A stretch of DNA of 64,000 nucleotides from Saccharopolyspora sp. NFXS83 (GCF_026241095.1 NZ_JAPFGB010000022.1:30802-94801); one strand, 5' to 3'. Counted from the first letter of the stretch, positions 26,942 to 36,872 are shown. Numbers and translations: made by a program. Notes: generated by a model from the letters alone, not told the origin.

Positions 26942-29900
26942 TCAGCTACGCGGCTTCTCCCGCATCTCGTAGGTCTCGATGATGTCGTCGACCTTCAGGT
27001 CGGAGTACGACCCGAGCGTCAGACCACATTCGAACCCGTCGCGGACCTCGGTCGCGTCGTCCTTGAACCTCTTCAGCGAGCTGAGGGTGAGGTTCTCGGC
27101 GACGACCACGCTGTCGCGCATCAGTCGGGCCTTGGCGTTCCGGCGCATGATGCCGTCGGTGACCATGCAACCGGCGATCGTGCCGACCTTCGAGGACTTG
27201 AAGACCTCGCGGACCTGCGCCCGACCGAGCTCGACCTCTTCGTACTCGGGCTTGAGCATGCCCTTGAGCGCCTGCTCGATCTCTTCGATCGCCCGGTAGA
27301 TCACCGAGTAGTACCGGATCTCCACGCCTTCGCGGTTGGCGACCTCGGCCGCCTTGCCCTCGGCCCGGACGTTGAAGCCCAGGACGATGGTGTTCTCCGC
27401 GGTGGCCAGGTTGATGTCGGACTCGTTGATGCCACCGACACCGCGGTGGATCACCCGGAGCTCGACCTCTTCGCCCACGTCGATCTTGCTGAGCGATTCC
27501 TCCAGCGCCTCGACGGTACCGGAGTTGTCACCCTTGATGATCAGGTTGAGCTGGTTGGTCTCCTTGAGCACCTTGTCCAGGTCTTCCAGGCTGACGCGCT
27601 TGCGCTTGGCCGCGTTCTGCGCCTCCCGGATCCGAGCACCGCGGCGGTCGGCGATCTGCCGAGCCACCCGGTCCTCGTCGACGACCAGGAACGTGTCGCC
27701 GGCACCCGGCACCGAGGTGAACCCGATGACCTGCACCGGACGCGCCGGCGTCGCCACCGTGACGTCCTCGTCGTGCTCGTTGATCATCCGTCGGACGCGA
27801 CCGTGCGCGTTGCCCGCGACGATCGAGTCACCGACCCGCAGCGAACCGCGCTGCACGAGGACCGTGGCCACCGGACCGCGACCGCGGTCCAGGTGCGCCT
27901 CGATCGCCACGCCCTGGGCCTCCATCTCGGGGTTGGCCCGCAGGTCCAGCGCGGCGTCCGCGGTGAGCAGGATCGCCTCCAGCAGGCCCTCGATGTTGGT
28001 GCCCTGCTTGGCGGAGATCTCGACGAACATGGTGTCGCCGCCGTACTCCTCGGCCACCAGGTTGTACTCGGTGAGCTGCTGGCGGATCTTGTCCGGGTTC
28101 GCACCCTCGACGTCGATCTTGTTCACCGCGACCACGATCGGCACACCCGCGGCCTGCGAGTGGTTGATCGCTTCCACCGTCTGCGGCATGACGCCGTCGT
28201 CGGCGGCGATCACCAGCACGGCGATGTCCGTCGACTTCGCACCACGGGCACGCATGGCGGTGAACGCCTCGTGACCAGGGGTGTCGATGAAGGTGATCGG
28301 GCGCTCGTTGCCTTCGAGCTCGGTGACGACCTGGTAGGCACCGATGTGCTGGGTGATGCCACCGGCCTCACCGGCCTGCACGTTGGCCTTCCGGATCGTG
28401 TCCAGCAGCCGCGTCTTGCCGTGGTCGACGTGACCCATGACGGTCACGACCGGCGGCCGTGCCGCGAGCTGCTCGTCGGAGCTGTCCGGGTCGCCGAAGT
28501 TGATGTCGAACGACTCCAGCAGCTCCCGGTCCTCGTCCTCCGGGCTGACCATCTCGACCCGGTAGTTCATCTCCTGGCCGAGCAGTTCGAGGATCTCGTC
28601 GGAGACGGACTGGGTCGCGGTGACCATCTCACCGAGGTGGAACATCGCCTGCACCAGCGAAGCCGGGTTGGCGTTGATCTTCTCGGCGAAGTCGGTCAGC
28701 GAAGCACCGCGGCGCAGGCGCAGGGTCTCCCCGCCACCGCGCGGGAGGCGGACACCGCCCACCGACGGCGCCTGCATGTTGTCCATGTACTCCTGGCGCT
28801 TCTGCCGCTTGGACTTGCGGCCACGACGCGCCGGACCACCGGGACGGCCGAAGGCACCGGCCGCGCCACCGCGACCGCCACCACCGGGACGGCCACCGCC
28901 GCCCGGACGACCGCGGAAACCGCCGCCTGCCGGGGGCCCACCGGCGGGAGCACCGCCGCCGCCACCACCGGGACCGCCGCCACCGCGGAAGCCGCCGCCA
29001 CCGCCACCGGGACGACCGCCGCCGCCACCGGGGCGGCCACCGCCGCCACCGGGACCACCGGGACGACCGCCACCGCGACCGCCGCCGGGACCACCGGGGC
29101 CACCACCGGAGCGGGCCGGGCGCGAGGGCATCATGCCGGGGTTCGGCCGAGGCGGCATCATGCCCGGGTTCGGGCGGTTGCCGCCGCCTTCACCGCCGCC
29201 GCGCGGAGCCGGAGTACCGGACGCCGGAGCGGTGCCGGCGCCACCCTGACCACCGCGGTCGGGACGCTGTCCCTGACCACCGCGGCCGGGGCCCTGACCG
29301 CCCTGGCGCTGCTGCTGCTGTCCACCGCCGGCACCGCCACCGGGCCGCGGCGGACGCTGCGCCGGAGCGCCGGAGCCGACGCCGAACGGGTTGTTGCCGA
29401 CGCGCGGCGAACGCGGGCCGGGCTTGGGCTTGGAGCCCTGCGGCTTCGGCGGCACGGTGCCGTCGCCTTCGCCGCCCTGCTTCTGGTCCTGCTTCGGGCC
29501 GGGACGCGGGCCGGGCTTCGGGCCGGGGCGCGGAGCCGAACCGGTCGAGCCGCCCTGCGCACCGGCGGCACGCTCCTCGCCGCCCTGGGGCGCGGCCTCC
29601 TGCTGGGAGCCTGCCTGCGCGGCGGGCGCCTGAGCGGCAGGTGCCTGCTCGAACGGCGTGGTCTCCGGAGCCGGAGCCTGCGGGCTCGGCTTCGGACCCG
29701 GCTTGGGGCCGGGCTTGGGGGCACCGGTGCTCTCACCGGGGGCCTGCTGGCCGCCGGTGGACTGGCCGCCGCCCTGCTGGTCACCGGGCTTCGGGCCGGG
29801 AGCGGGGGCCTGCGGGCGCGGTCCGGGCTTCGGACCGGGCTTGGGCGCACCTTCACCGGCGGCACCGGACTGACCTTCGGGCTTGCGCGGCGGCGCGGGC

Positions 29901-30094
29901 TTCGCGCCACCGGAGCGGCCGTTGGGCTTGCCGGACTTGGGGTATGCGTCGCGGAGTCGGCGCGCCACCGGGGCTTCCACGGTGGACGACGCGGACTTGA
30001 CGTACTCGCCCTGCTCGGCGAGCTTGTTGAGGACTTCCTTGCTCGTTACACCGAGCTCTTTTGCGAGCTCATGCACGCGGGCCTTGCCTGCCAC
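26942..30094 (-). CDS. infB: Translation initiation factor IF-2
   Basis: 1050 residues. IF-2 is the GTPase that brings initiator tRNA to the 30S subunit. An IF2_N domain is at the start ([24 protein letters not shown]). A disordered Pro/Gly/Ala-rich linker of about 390 residues follows, with dense RPGGGG-type repeats near its end. The GTPase domain has [18 protein letters not shown] and NKID. Domains II-IV follow to the C-terminal [16 protein letters not shown]. The GTG at 30094 has GAGGAG seven bases upstream. Total length is near the upper end for the family because of the linker. Order is nusA-ylxR-infB-ylxP-rbfA. Confidence 0.97.
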   Translation of the reverse strand: MAGKARVHELAKELGVTSKEVLNKLAEQGEYVKSASSTVEAPVARRLRDAYPKSGKPNGRSGGAKPAPPRKPEGQSGAAGEGAPKPGPKPGPRPQAPAPGPKPGDQQGGGQSTGGQQAPGESTGAPKPGPKPGPKPSPQAPAPETTPFEQAPAAQAPAAQAGSQQEAAPQGGEERAAGAQGGSTGSAPRPGPKPGPRPGPKQDQKQGGEGDGTVPPKPQGSKPKPGPRSPRVGNNPFGVGSGAPAQRPPRPGGGAGGGQQQQRQGGQGPGRGGQGQRPDRGGQGGAGTAPASGTPAPRGGGEGGGNRPNPGMMPPRPNPGMMPSRPARSGGGPGGPGGGRGGGRPGGPGGGGGRPGGGGGRPGGGGGGFRGGGGPGGGGGGAPAGGPPAGGGFRGRPGGGGRPGGGGRGGAAGAFGRPGGPARRGRKSKRQKRQEYMDNMQAPSVGGVRLPRGGGETLRLRRGASLTDFAEKINANPASLVQAMFHLGEMVTATQSVSDEILELLGQEMNYRVEMVSPEDEDRELLESFDINFGDPDSSDEQLAARPPVVTVMGHVDHGKTRLLDTIRKANVQAGEAGGITQHIGAYQVVTELEGNERPITFIDTPGHEAFTAMRARGAKSTDIAVLVIAADDGVMPQTVEAINHSQAAGVPIVVAVNKIDVEGANPDKIRQQLTEYNLVAEEYGGDTMFVEISAKQGTNIEGLLEAILLTADAALDLRANPEMEAQGVAIEAHLDRGRGPVATVLVQRGSLRVGDSIVAGNAHGRVRRMINEHDEDVTVATPARPVQVIGFTSVPGAGDTFLVVDEDRVARQIADRRGARIREAQNAAKRKRVSLEDLDKVLKETNQLNLIIKGDNSGTVEALEESLSKIDVGEEVELRVIHRGVGGINESDINLATAENTIVLGFNVRAEGKAAEVANREGVEIRYYSVIYRAIEEIEQALKGMLKPEYEEVELGRAQVREVFKSSKVGTIAGCMVTDGIMRRNAKARLMRDSVVVAENLTLSSLKRFKDDATEVRDGFECGLTLGSYSDLKVDDIIETYEMREKPRS

Positions 30095-30210
30095 TGCTCT
30101 CCTCATCTGGGTGAGGCCGGGCGGCAGTCCCGCTCGACCTCGTCCTATTGCCGATGCGCGTTCATGTCTTCAGCTTCACGGCTGATTCATGACGGGTCGA
30201 CCTGCTTCCT

Positions 30211-30609
30211 TCAACTGCTTCCGCACGGGAGGTTCCCGCGTCGGTCTGGGGATGAGCCGCTCGCCGACGGCTTCCCGGAGTCCGGATCGGAGTCCAGGTG
30301 TGCCTGCACGGCCGAGAGGTCCAGCGGACCCGGCACTCGGAGTGCGCGGGGGAACGCTCGACGTCGCTCGGCGAGCCGAAGGCAACGGGGATCGGGGTGC
30401 AACCATGCTCCCCGGCCCGGTCGCCGACTTCGGGGATCGGGGACGGCGGCGGAACCCGCGGAGCCGTCCTCGGCCACTACTCGCAGCAGCTCGGTGGCCG
30501 ACGTTCGGAGACGACATCCGACACAGGTCCGAACCGGTCCATCAGCACGGTCGATGCCGTGCGTACCGGGCGATCTTGTGCGGATTCTCGCTCCCTCGCG
30601 TCGAGCCAC
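30211..30609 (-). CDS. ylxR: YlxR-family (DUF448) RNA-binding protein
   Basis: About 132 residues. The core is VRTCVGCRLRTSATELLRVV ... GRGAWLHPDPRCLRLAERRRAFPRALR, the YlxR fold with its conserved Cys-x-x-Cys and GRGAW motif, found between nusA and infB in most bacteria. In some bacteria YlxR binds the RNase P RNA or acts as a nucleoid-type regulator. The start is uncertain: GTG 30609 is used, with the preceding TTG as an alternative; neither has a strong ribosome binding site. It follows nusA after 85 bases. Confidence 0.88.
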   Translation of the reverse strand: MARREGARIRTRSPGTHGIDRADGPVRTCVGCRLRTSATELLRVVAEDGSAGSAAVPDPRSRRPGRGAWLHPDPRCLRLAERRRAFPRALRVPGPLDLSAVQAHLDSDPDSGKPSASGSSPDRRGNLPCGSS

Positions 30610-30694
30610 CAATGATTCTAACCCGTTGCCGCCAGGACTTGTATCCGAGTCCGTCACCGCGGTGGCGGCCGGTCGTCGGCCGGCCGCCACGGGG

Positions 30695-31780
30695 TCATTC
30701 CGCGGTACCGACCGCGGGCAGTTCGTCGGCTCCGGACGCACCGGCGCCGGGGTCGGTTCCGGGCGGCGGGGCGACCGCCTGCCCGGCGGATGTGGTCGGC
30801 GAGCCGGGGTCGGCGTCGCTGCGGATGTCGATCCGCCAGCCGGTGAGCCGCGCGGCGAGCCGGGCGTTCTGCCCTTCCTTGCCGATCGCGAGCGACAGCT
30901 GGAAGTCGGGCACGACGACGCGCGCGGTCTTGGCGCGCTCGTCGACGACCTCCACCGAGATCACCTTGGCCGGCGACAGCGCGTTGCCGACGAAGGTCGC
31001 CGGGTCCTCGGAGAAGTCGATGATGTCGATCTTCTCGCCGCCCAGTTCGCTCATCACGTTGCGCACGCGCGACCCCATCGGGCCGATGCAGGCGCCCTTG
31101 GCGTTGACGCCGCCGACCGTGGAGCGCACCGCGATCTTCGAGCGGTGCCCGGCCTCGCGGGCGACGGCCGGGATCTCGACGGTGCCGTCGGCGATCTCCG
31201 GGACCTCCAGCGCGAACAGCCGCCGCACCAGGTTGGGGTGGGTGCGCGAGAGCGTGATCTGCGGGCCGCGGGCGCTGCGGGAGACGCCGACGACGTAGCA
31301 CTTGACCCGCGAACCGTGGTCGTAGCGCTCGCCGGGCACCTGCTCGGCGGCGGGGATGACGCCTTCGCTGTCCCCGACCTGCACGATGACCATGCCGCGC
31401 GAGTTGGCCTTGGCGTCGCGCTGCACGACACCGCCGAGGATCTCGCCCTCCTTGGTGGAGAACTCCCCGAAGGTGCGCTCGTGCTCGGCGTCGCGCAGCC
31501 GCTGCAGGATGACCTGCCGCGCCGTGGTCGCCGCGATCCGCCCGAAGCCTTCGGGCGTGTCGTCCCATTCCTCGTCGACCGCGCCCTCGGAGTCCAAGGT
31601 GTGCGCGAGCACGCGCACCACTCCGGTCTTGCGGTCCACTTCCACCCGGGCGTGCTGCTGGTGCCCTTCGGTGTGCCGGTATGCCGTCAGCAGCGCTGAT
31701 TCGATCGCTTCCAGGACCGTCTCGAACGGGATGTCCTTGTCGCGTTCGATCGCTCGCAGCGCGGCGATGTCGACGTTCAC
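30695..31780 (-). CDS. nusA: Transcription termination/antitermination factor NusA
   Basis: 361 residues; typical short actinobacterial NusA without the C-terminal acidic repeats. The N-terminal RNAP-binding domain ([18 protein letters not shown]) is followed by an S1 domain ([20 protein letters not shown]), KH1 ([14 protein letters not shown]) and KH2 ([20 protein letters not shown]). The GTG start at 31780 overlaps the rimP stop by four bases, so the two are translationally coupled. The C-terminal 40 residues are disordered (Pro/Gly/Ala). Confidence 0.97.
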   Translation of the reverse strand: MNVDIAALRAIERDKDIPFETVLEAIESALLTAYRHTEGHQQHARVEVDRKTGVVRVLAHTLDSEGAVDEEWDDTPEGFGRIAATTARQVILQRLRDAEHERTFGEFSTKEGEILGGVVQRDAKANSRGMVIVQVGDSEGVIPAAEQVPGERYDHGSRVKCYVVGVSRSARGPQITLSRTHPNLVRRLFALEVPEIADGTVEIPAVAREAGHRSKIAVRSTVGGVNAKGACIGPMGSRVRNVMSELGGEKIDIIDFSEDPATFVGNALSPAKVISVEVVDERAKTARVVVPDFQLSLAIGKEGQNARLAARLTGWRIDIRSDADPGSPTTSAGQAVAPPPGTDPGAGASGADELPAVGTAE

Positions 31781-32328
31781 CTCGACTCCTCCGTGTCTTC
31801 CCGGTCGTCGCCTTCCGGGCCGTCGGCCGCCCGCTTGAGCAGGACGAGGTCCTGCGCCGGTGGCTGCTGGAATTCCACCTCGACCACCGCGCGCTCGATG
31901 TCACGGTAGGCCAGCGTCCGGATCTGCTGCTCCGCGAGCACCTGGACGCTCTCGTCGTCGGCGGCTCCGACGCGCGCGGTGAGTTCACCGCCGTCGGAAA
32001 GCTTGATCTTGACCAGGCGGTGCTTGGCGCGGCGCCAATGCCGGGGCCGGGTCAGCGGCCGGTCGGTGCCGGGCGAGGTCACCTCCAGGGTGTACGCCCC
32101 GGCGAGGACGTGTTCGTGTGCGTCCAGCACCTTCGACACGGCACGGCTGAGCTCGGAGATCTCGTCGAGACCCACCCCGTCGTCGGAGTCCACGACGACC
32201 TTCACCAGGCGGCGTCTGCCTGCCTGCTGCACGTCGAGCTCCTCAAGGTCGAAACCGGCCGCGGACACGGCATCGGCGACGACGGGCTCCAGCAGCGCGA
32301 TGGACTCATCGCGCGGCGGGCTGGACAC
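31777..32328 (-). CDS. rimP: Ribosome maturation factor RimP
   Basis: 183 residues. RimP assists 30S maturation. The conserved core has [47 protein letters not shown] and the [20 protein letters not shown] motif, which defines the family. GTG 32328 is preceded by AAGGAG at seven bases. It starts the rimP-nusA-ylxR-infB-ylxP-rbfA-nrnA run. The tail is acidic ([11 protein letters not shown]). Confidence 0.96.
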   Translation of the reverse strand: MSSPPRDESIALLEPVVADAVSAAGFDLEELDVQQAGRRRLVKVVVDSDDGVGLDEISELSRAVSKVLDAHEHVLAGAYTLEVTSPGTDRPLTRPRHWRRAKHRLVKIKLSDGGELTARVGAADDESVQVLAEQQIRTLAYRDIERAVVEVEFQQPPAQDLVLLKRAADGPEGDDREDTEESR

Positions 32329-32574
32329 GTTGGCACTCCTTGAATCGGGGATGATCGGGTCACTTCGGAGGTGATCGGGCCGGACCGATCGTGCGGCCCG
32401 GCGACGCCCGGTTCGGGCGGCGCCGCCTTCGTCTGGACTCGCGAAACCGCGTCCGGCGCTGGGCGCGCGGGCCGCGGTCGTCCAGCTTATCTGGTCGGTT
32501 CCAGGCACAGCGCGCCGTGGCCTCCGTGCGGGCCGACGCCACCCTCCTGGGCCTGCCTGGCAGGATGGATCAGC

Positions 32575-33072
32575 GTGCGAGCCCCCTTCTCCTCCCGTCA
32601 CCCGAACGGGCCTTCGCGGGTCGGACGCCGCGAGGTGTTGCGGCTGTTCGCGGCGTTGCCCGCCGTCGCCGTGGTGACCTCCGCGTGCGCCGGTGGCGAG
32701 GACGCGCCCGACCCGTTGGCGGCCCTGGCGACCGCGGCGCGATCGGATGCCGCGCTGGCGCAGGGCGTCGCGCGGACGCATCGAGCGCTGGGGGCGGAGG
32801 CGGGCGCCGTCGCGGAGATCCGGTCGGAGCACGCGCGGCTGCTGCAGCGGGAGATCGACCGGCTGGACCCGCCGGACGAGCCGCGCAGGCACCCGGCGCC
32901 CGCAGTCCAGGTGCCCGGGTCGGCGGATGCGGCGAAGACCGAGTTGAAGCGGGCGCTGGCGCTCGCCGAGCAGTCCGCGGCGAAGCTGTGCCCGACGTTG
33001 CCGGGTTACCGCTCGGGGCTGACCGGTTCGGTCTCGGCCAGCTGCGCGAGCTTGGCGGAGGTGCTGGCGTGA
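32575..33072 (+). CDS. Twin-arginine lipoprotein paired with DUF4439 protein
   Basis: 165 residues from GTG 32575. The N-terminus has VGRREVLRLFAALPAVAVVT ending in the lipobox TSAC, with a twin-arginine before the hydrophobic stretch, so it looks like a Tat-exported lipoprotein anchored outside the membrane. The mature part is a helix-rich Ala/Arg/Glu protein (EIRSEHARLLQREIDRLDPP). It is transcribed divergently from rimP, and its stop overlaps the next start (GTGA). The Mycobacterium locus next to rimP has a comparable pair. Function is unknown. Confidence 0.75.
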   Translation: MRAPFSSRHPNGPSRVGRREVLRLFAALPAVAVVTSACAGGEDAPDPLAALATAARSDAALAQGVARTHRALGAEAGAVAEIRSEHARLLQREIDRLDPPDEPRRHPAPAVQVPGSADAAKTELKRALALAEQSAAKLCPTLPGYRSGLTGSVSASCASLAEVLA

Positions 33073-33530
33073 GCGAGGAACTGCCCGAAGCGGGCGCGAC
33101 CGCGTTGGCCGCGGCGTTGCGCGCGGAGCACGCCGCGGTGTGGACCTACGAGCTGGTGACGGCGTTCGTGTCGCGCCCCCAGGTCCGCTCGGCGGTCGCG
33201 GAGGCGACCGGGGTGCACGAGGGGCACCGGGACGACGTGCAGCGCCTGATCCGCGCCACTGGGGCCACTCCCCCGGCGGCCTCGCCCGCCTACGCGCTGC
33301 CGCAGCCGGTGACCGACGAGGGTTCGGCGATCGCCGCGCTGATCATCGCGGAGCAGGAGTGCCAGATCGGCTGGCGCTCGGTGCTGGAGAACACCGAACC
33401 GGACGACGCGGATCCGGCGGTGCGCCGCACCGCGCTGGCCGCGCTGACCACGGCGGCGACCCGCGCCACCCGCTGGCGCATCACCGCGGGCCGCACCCCC
33501 GCCGCGGAGGCCCAGCCCGGCAAGCCCTGA
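33069..33530 (+). CDS. Ferritin-like DUF4439 protein
   Basis: 153 residues. It is an all-helical ferritin-like domain with ALRAEHAAVWTYELVTAFV, VHEGHRDDVQRLI and IIAEQECQIGWRSVLENT, containing the spaced Glu/His residues expected of the DUF4439 family. Start is GTG 33069, overlapping the lipoprotein gene by four bases, so the two are translated together. Metal binding is suggested by the fold but not demonstrable; the protein has no signal peptide while its partner is exported, an odd topology for a complex. Confidence 0.85.
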   Translation: MSEELPEAGATALAAALRAEHAAVWTYELVTAFVSRPQVRSAVAEATGVHEGHRDDVQRLIRATGATPPAASPAYALPQPVTDEGSAIAALIIAEQECQIGWRSVLENTEPDDADPAVRRTALAALTTAATRATRWRITAGRTPAAEAQPGKP

Positions 33531-33597
33531 CGACGCCGCAGCCAGACCACCGACGAGCACCCCAACAGGACCTACCTCGCGACGCAGCCGAGTCCTC

Positions 33598-33780
33598 GCG
33601 ACCAAAGGCCGCGCCTAACGGCGAAGCCGTGCAGCGGGCAAGCGAAACGAAGCCTGCCTCGCGACCAAAGGCCGTGCCTTTGCGGCGAAGCCGTGCAGCG
33701 GGCAAGCGAAGCGATGCTTTGCCTTGCGGCCGAAGGCCGTGCCTGTATGCGCGAAGCGCATAGCCCACGTCGAAAAGCCG
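33598..33780 (+). repeat. 63-65-bp GC-rich tandem units (repeat copy A, left module)
   Basis: Three consecutive units begin at about 33598, 33661 and 33726. Each carries an aaGGCCGTGCC segment, then GGCGAAGCCGTGCAGCGGGCAA-type sequence and an AGCGAAgCGA end. The last unit runs into TATGCGC-GAA-GCGCATA (33745-33761), GCCCACGTC and AAAGCCG. The same string recurs at 43155-43260 and, inverted, at 45241-45470. It follows the DUF4439 gene and precedes the large hairpin. Confidence 0.85.
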
Positions 33781-33794
33781 CTCACCCGCGGGTT

Positions 33795-33879
33795 CTCAGC
33801 TGTCTTCTCGCGAGGACAGCTTTTTCCCTCGTGGCGGAGCCACTAGGGAAAAAGATCCCGCAGCGAGAAGACAGCTGAG
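33795..33879. repeat. 85-nt nested hairpin (repeat copy A, right module), convergent terminator candidate
   Basis: The outer arms CTCAGCTGTCTTCTCGC (33795-33811) and GCGAGAAGACAGCTGAG (33863-33879) are perfect complements. Inside, TTTTTCCCT (33821-33829) pairs with AGGGAAAAA (33845-33853), enclosing GTGGC-GGA-GCCAC. The same 85-nt architecture occurs at 43261-43345. It separates two convergent genes (ends 33530 and 33921) and has U-runs on both strands, so it can act as a bidirectional terminator. Confidence 0.85.
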
Positions 33880-33920
33880 GTTCCGCCACCCGGACACCCA
33901 AGCAAAACGAGCCCCCCAGC

Positions 33921-35099
33921 TCAGCCACTGTCCTGGGGCCAGCCGAGGCGGAGGGCGTCTCGGGTGACTTCGGTGAGGCGCTGGTCCTCGTAGTCGTCGG
34001 CTTGCGAGAAGTAGCCGGATTCGCCGACGACGACGAGCCGGTCCTGCTGCTCGGAGTAGTAGCCGACGTCGCTGCTGAGGCCGGGGAACTCGTCGGGCAG
34101 ATCGCGCCCCTCGGAGACGAGGTCCATCACGTTGCCGGTGCCGTCCTGGGTGACGAGCTCGTTGAGCTGCGCGGCCGTGGCGGGATCGGCCATCCGGATG
34201 GTGACCACGGAGGTCAGCACGCGTTGTCCGTCGGGCAGGGCCGCGGTGTAGAGCGCCCGGGTGAGGTGCTCGCAGCTGTTCTCGTTGAAGAATTCCTTGA
34301 TCTTCCCTGTCGAGACCTTCGCGCAGCCCTGCTGGCCCTCTTCGCGCAGTTCGAGGTTGAAGCGGTTCTGCGTCTGCGGCACCGGCACCGGGGAACCGCC
34401 GGCCTCCTCAGCCGGGTCGGAGGGCTTGATCAGCAGCCAGAGCAGGCCGGACACCACTGCCACGCCGAACAGCACGAGTCCGCGCAGCGCCCACCCGTAC
34501 GGGGTGATGGCGGTACCGCCGGATCCGGCGCTCGCCGCGGCGGGCGCGGGGCGGACGGGTTCCTGCCTGCTGGTGGAGGGGTAGGCGCGCTGGTTGAGGT
34601 CGGCGCCGTGCTGCTGGTTCTGCTGCTGGCCGCCTTGCTGGGCGTAGCCCTGCTGCTGCGGGTACTGCTGCTGGGCCGCCGCGTAGGGCTGCTGACCGTA
34701 GGCCTGGCCCGGGTGCTGCGCGTACTGCTGCTGTCCCGCGCCGCCCCATGCTCCCTGCGCGGCCTGGTAGCCCTGGTTCGGGTTTTGCGCGGCCTGGTTC
34801 TGCGCCCCCGGATGGTGCTGCTGGGGTTGTCCGTAGCCGGGCGTGCTCTGCCCGTAGGCCTGCTGCGCGTGCGGCTGACCGCCGTGCGGCGTCTGGGCCG
34901 ACGGCTGGTGGAAGGCAGGGCGGGTCGTCTCGCCGGGGCCGCCCAGGGTGTCCGGGCTGAAGTCGGTGGGAGTCGCGCTGCGGTGCTCTTGGTTCACCCG
35001 GGAGTTGTCGCGCTGCAGTGGCGCAGTGTCAGCTCGCTGCGCGTTCTGCGGCGAGCCTGTCATCTCTTCGGGTGCACCTTGGGGGTCCGGCACGAGCAC
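33921..35099 (-). CDS. Gln-rich single-pass membrane protein of unknown function
   Basis: 392 residues. The N-terminal 190 residues are disordered and rich in Gln, Ala, Pro, Gly and Tyr (QQQYPQQQGYAQQGG-type repeats). One transmembrane helix follows at about 207-226 (GLVLFGVAVVSGLLWLLI). The extracellular C-terminal domain (about 245-392) has two cysteines (QGCAKVSTG, ENSCEHL) and a ferredoxin-like ALYTAALPDGQRVLTSVVTIRMAD stretch. This layout is common in actinomycete envelope proteins of unknown role. The start is uncertain: GTG 35099 is used; ATG 35063 is possible. Confidence 0.78.
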   Translation of the reverse strand: MLVPDPQGAPEEMTGSPQNAQRADTAPLQRDNSRVNQEHRSATPTDFSPDTLGGPGETTRPAFHQPSAQTPHGGQPHAQQAYGQSTPGYGQPQQHHPGAQNQAAQNPNQGYQAAQGAWGGAGQQQYAQHPGQAYGQQPYAAAQQQYPQQQGYAQQGGQQQNQQHGADLNQRAYPSTSRQEPVRPAPAAASAGSGGTAITPYGWALRGLVLFGVAVVSGLLWLLIKPSDPAEEAGGSPVPVPQTQNRFNLELREEGQQGCAKVSTGKIKEFFNENSCEHLTRALYTAALPDGQRVLTSVVTIRMADPATAAQLNELVTQDGTGNVMDLVSEGRDLPDEFPGLSSDVGYYSEQQDRLVVVGESGYFSQADDYEDQRLTEVTRDALRLGWPQDSG

Positions 35100-35162
35100 T
35101 AACGGTAGCGGTTGCGGATCGCGCGCAGAACAGCACGTGTGCTGCGAAGACGTTCGGGCTGC

Positions 35163-36188
35163 TCAGCCCCGCAGCGCGCGCAGCACCAGGTCCACGTCCG
35201 CGTCGGTGTTGTAGAGGTGGAACGCCAGCCGCGCCTTGCCCGCTCTGGCGGCGCAGACGATGCCCGCGTCGGTGAGCTTCCGGACCGCGTCGGCACCGGG
35301 CACGGACACGATCGCGGAGCCTTCGGGAGCGACGCCGAGTTCGGCCCGCACCCGGTCGGCCAGGCCCGTGCAGTGCGCGCGCACCTGCGCCAGGTCGAGC
35401 TCGGCCAGCGCGCGCATCGAGGCGGCGGCGCCGACTTGCGCCAGCCACGACGGCGACAGGTCGAGCCCGCGTCCGCCCGGGGCCTGCCGCAGCGGGAGCC
35501 CGTAGATGCTGTCCATGCCGTCCCCGGCGTACCAGTTGGCGTGGTTCGGCCGAGGTGCCGGCGCCTCGGGGTGTTGCGCCAGCCAGGCGGCGCCGCGCGG
35601 CGCGAGCAGCCACTTGTATCCGGTTCCGACGACGTGGTCGGCCCAGTCGAGCTCCATCGGCAGCCAGCCCGCGGCCTGGGTGACGTCGAGCAGCACTCGG
35701 GTGGGCCGGTCGCGGACCGCGTCGCGCAGCGCGTCGAGGTCGACCAGCCGACCGTCCGCGGACTGCACGACGCTCACCGCCACCAGGTCGTGGTCGGCGG
35801 CCTTGTCCGGGATCGCTTCGAGCGGGACCTCGTCGACCTGGACGCCGCGGTCCGCCTGGGCGGCGAACGGGAAGCTGACGCTGGTGAACTCGTCCTCGGC
35901 GACCAGGACCCGGGCTCCGTCGGGCAGGTCGGCGGCGATGATCCCGACGAGCTGGGAGATGGTGGCGCCGATGGCGACCCGGTCCGCGGGCACGCCGACG
36001 AGCCGAGCGAACGATTCCCGGCCCGCGTCGGTGTCGGCGTCGAAGTCGGTCGGCCGGGCGCCGCCCGCGCCCCAGGTGGCGACGGCGGCGGCGACGGCTT
36101 CGACGGTGCCGGTGGGCGGCACCCCGATGCTCGCGGTGTTGAGGTAGCCGTCGGGGACGTCGAAGGTGAGGCCGAAGGCGGTGCGCAT
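35163..36188 (-). CDS. PLP-dependent aminotransferase class V (cysteine desulfurase/selenocysteine lyase-like)
   Basis: 341 residues. The PLP lysine is in VVGTGYKWLLAPRGAAWL, preceded by the Asp/Gln pair in VLLDVTQAAGWLP. The N-terminus YLNTASIGVPPTGTVEAV fits fold-type I class V. The conserved catalytic cysteine loop of true desulfurases is not evident, so it may be a kynureninase- or epimerase-like enzyme rather than IscS; the substrate is open. Start ATG 36188. It is divergent from the YjbQ gene and 63 bases downstream of the Q-rich membrane gene start. Confidence 0.87.
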   Translation of the reverse strand: MRTAFGLTFDVPDGYLNTASIGVPPTGTVEAVAAAVATWGAGGARPTDFDADTDAGRESFARLVGVPADRVAIGATISQLVGIIAADLPDGARVLVAEDEFTSVSFPFAAQADRGVQVDEVPLEAIPDKAADHDLVAVSVVQSADGRLVDLDALRDAVRDRPTRVLLDVTQAAGWLPMELDWADHVVGTGYKWLLAPRGAAWLAQHPEAPAPRPNHANWYAGDGMDSIYGLPLRQAPGGRGLDLSPSWLAQVGAAASMRALAELDLAQVRAHCTGLADRVRAELGVAPEGSAIVSVPGADAVRKLTDAGIVCAARAGKARLAFHLYNTDADVDLVLRALRG

Positions 36189-36261
36189 GTCGCGATCCTT
36201 CCGGACGACGGGACCGGTGCGCCAGCTCCGGCCGATGGACTTCTCGTTCTACGGTGGCGCC

Positions 36262-36672
36262 ATGCGAAGTGCGGAAGTGGAGATCCGGACCGGTTCGACC
36301 GAGGTGGTCTACGACCTGGGTGCCGAGTGCGAGCGGTTCCTGCGGTCGGCGGGCGCCCAGGAGGGCCTGCTCAACGTGTGGGTGCCGCACGCGACGGCGG
36401 GCCTGGCGGTGATCGAGACCGGCGCGGGCAGCGACGAGGACCTGCTGGCCCAGTTGCGCGAGCTGCTGCCCGCGGACGGCCGCTGGCGGCACCGGCACGG
36501 GTCGCCGGGGCACGGCCGTGATCACGTGCTGCCCGCGCTGGTGCCGCCTTACGCGACGGTGCCGGTGCTGGAGGGGCGGATGGCGCTGGGCACCTGGCAG
36601 TCGGTGTGCCTGGTGGACACGAACGTCGACAACCCGGTGCGGCGGGTGCGCTTGAGCTTCATCGAGGGCTAG
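36262..36672 (+). CDS. YjbQ-family (UPF0047) protein
   Basis: 136 residues. The family signature LVDTNVDNPVRRVRLSFIEG-like end and VPHATAGLAVIETGAGSDEDL, HGRDHVLPALVPPYATVPVLEGRMALGTWQ are all present. The conserved His and Glu residues form a presumed metal site. Some relatives have weak thiamine-phosphate synthase activity, but the real role is unsettled. ATG 36262 is used; an in-frame ATG at 36235 is an alternative and lies near the divergent promoter. Confidence 0.9.
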   Translation: MRSAEVEIRTGSTEVVYDLGAECERFLRSAGAQEGLLNVWVPHATAGLAVIETGAGSDEDLLAQLRELLPADGRWRHRHGSPGHGRDHVLPALVPPYATVPVLEGRMALGTWQSVCLVDTNVDNPVRRVRLSFIEG

Positions 36673-36872
36673 CACCGGATTTGCGGCCCCCGGAGGTCTC
36701 ACCCACCGAGTGGGGTCTCGGTTCGACGGGGCTGGTTTTCGCCCGATTTCGCGAGGAAGTCGGAGGCCGCGGGCGATGCCGGGCGGCCCGCCGGAGGGGG
36801 TCGAGTAGTTGCGCGCGCAGAGATGGCTCACATCTTGATCATGAACGGCGGCGCTCGTGCCAGGATGGACCG
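36673..36872. other. Intergenic region with ATCTTGATCAT motif
   Basis: 200 bases without a gene. The string ATCTTGATCAT (about 36833-36843) is the reverse complement of ATGATCAAGAT found at about 43379 near repeat copy B. It lies about 30 bases upstream of the HAD gene and may be part of its promoter. Confidence 0.3.

Noticed and set aside
28860..29110. Minisatellite inside infB
   Set aside because: The repeats are codon-level Gly/Pro/Arg low complexity within an intact reading frame, not a separate DNA repeat.
26225..31699. A plus-strand open frame of about 1800 codons antisense to infB and nusA
   Set aside because: It is a shadow of GC-rich minus-strand genes, with stretches such as poly-Thr/Ala opposite the IF-2 linker; no family recognised.
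35163..36188. Cysteine desulfurase linked to the sulfur cluster
   Set aside because: It is 22 kb away and no catalytic cysteine loop is evident, so a link to the copper-sulfur genes is unsupported.
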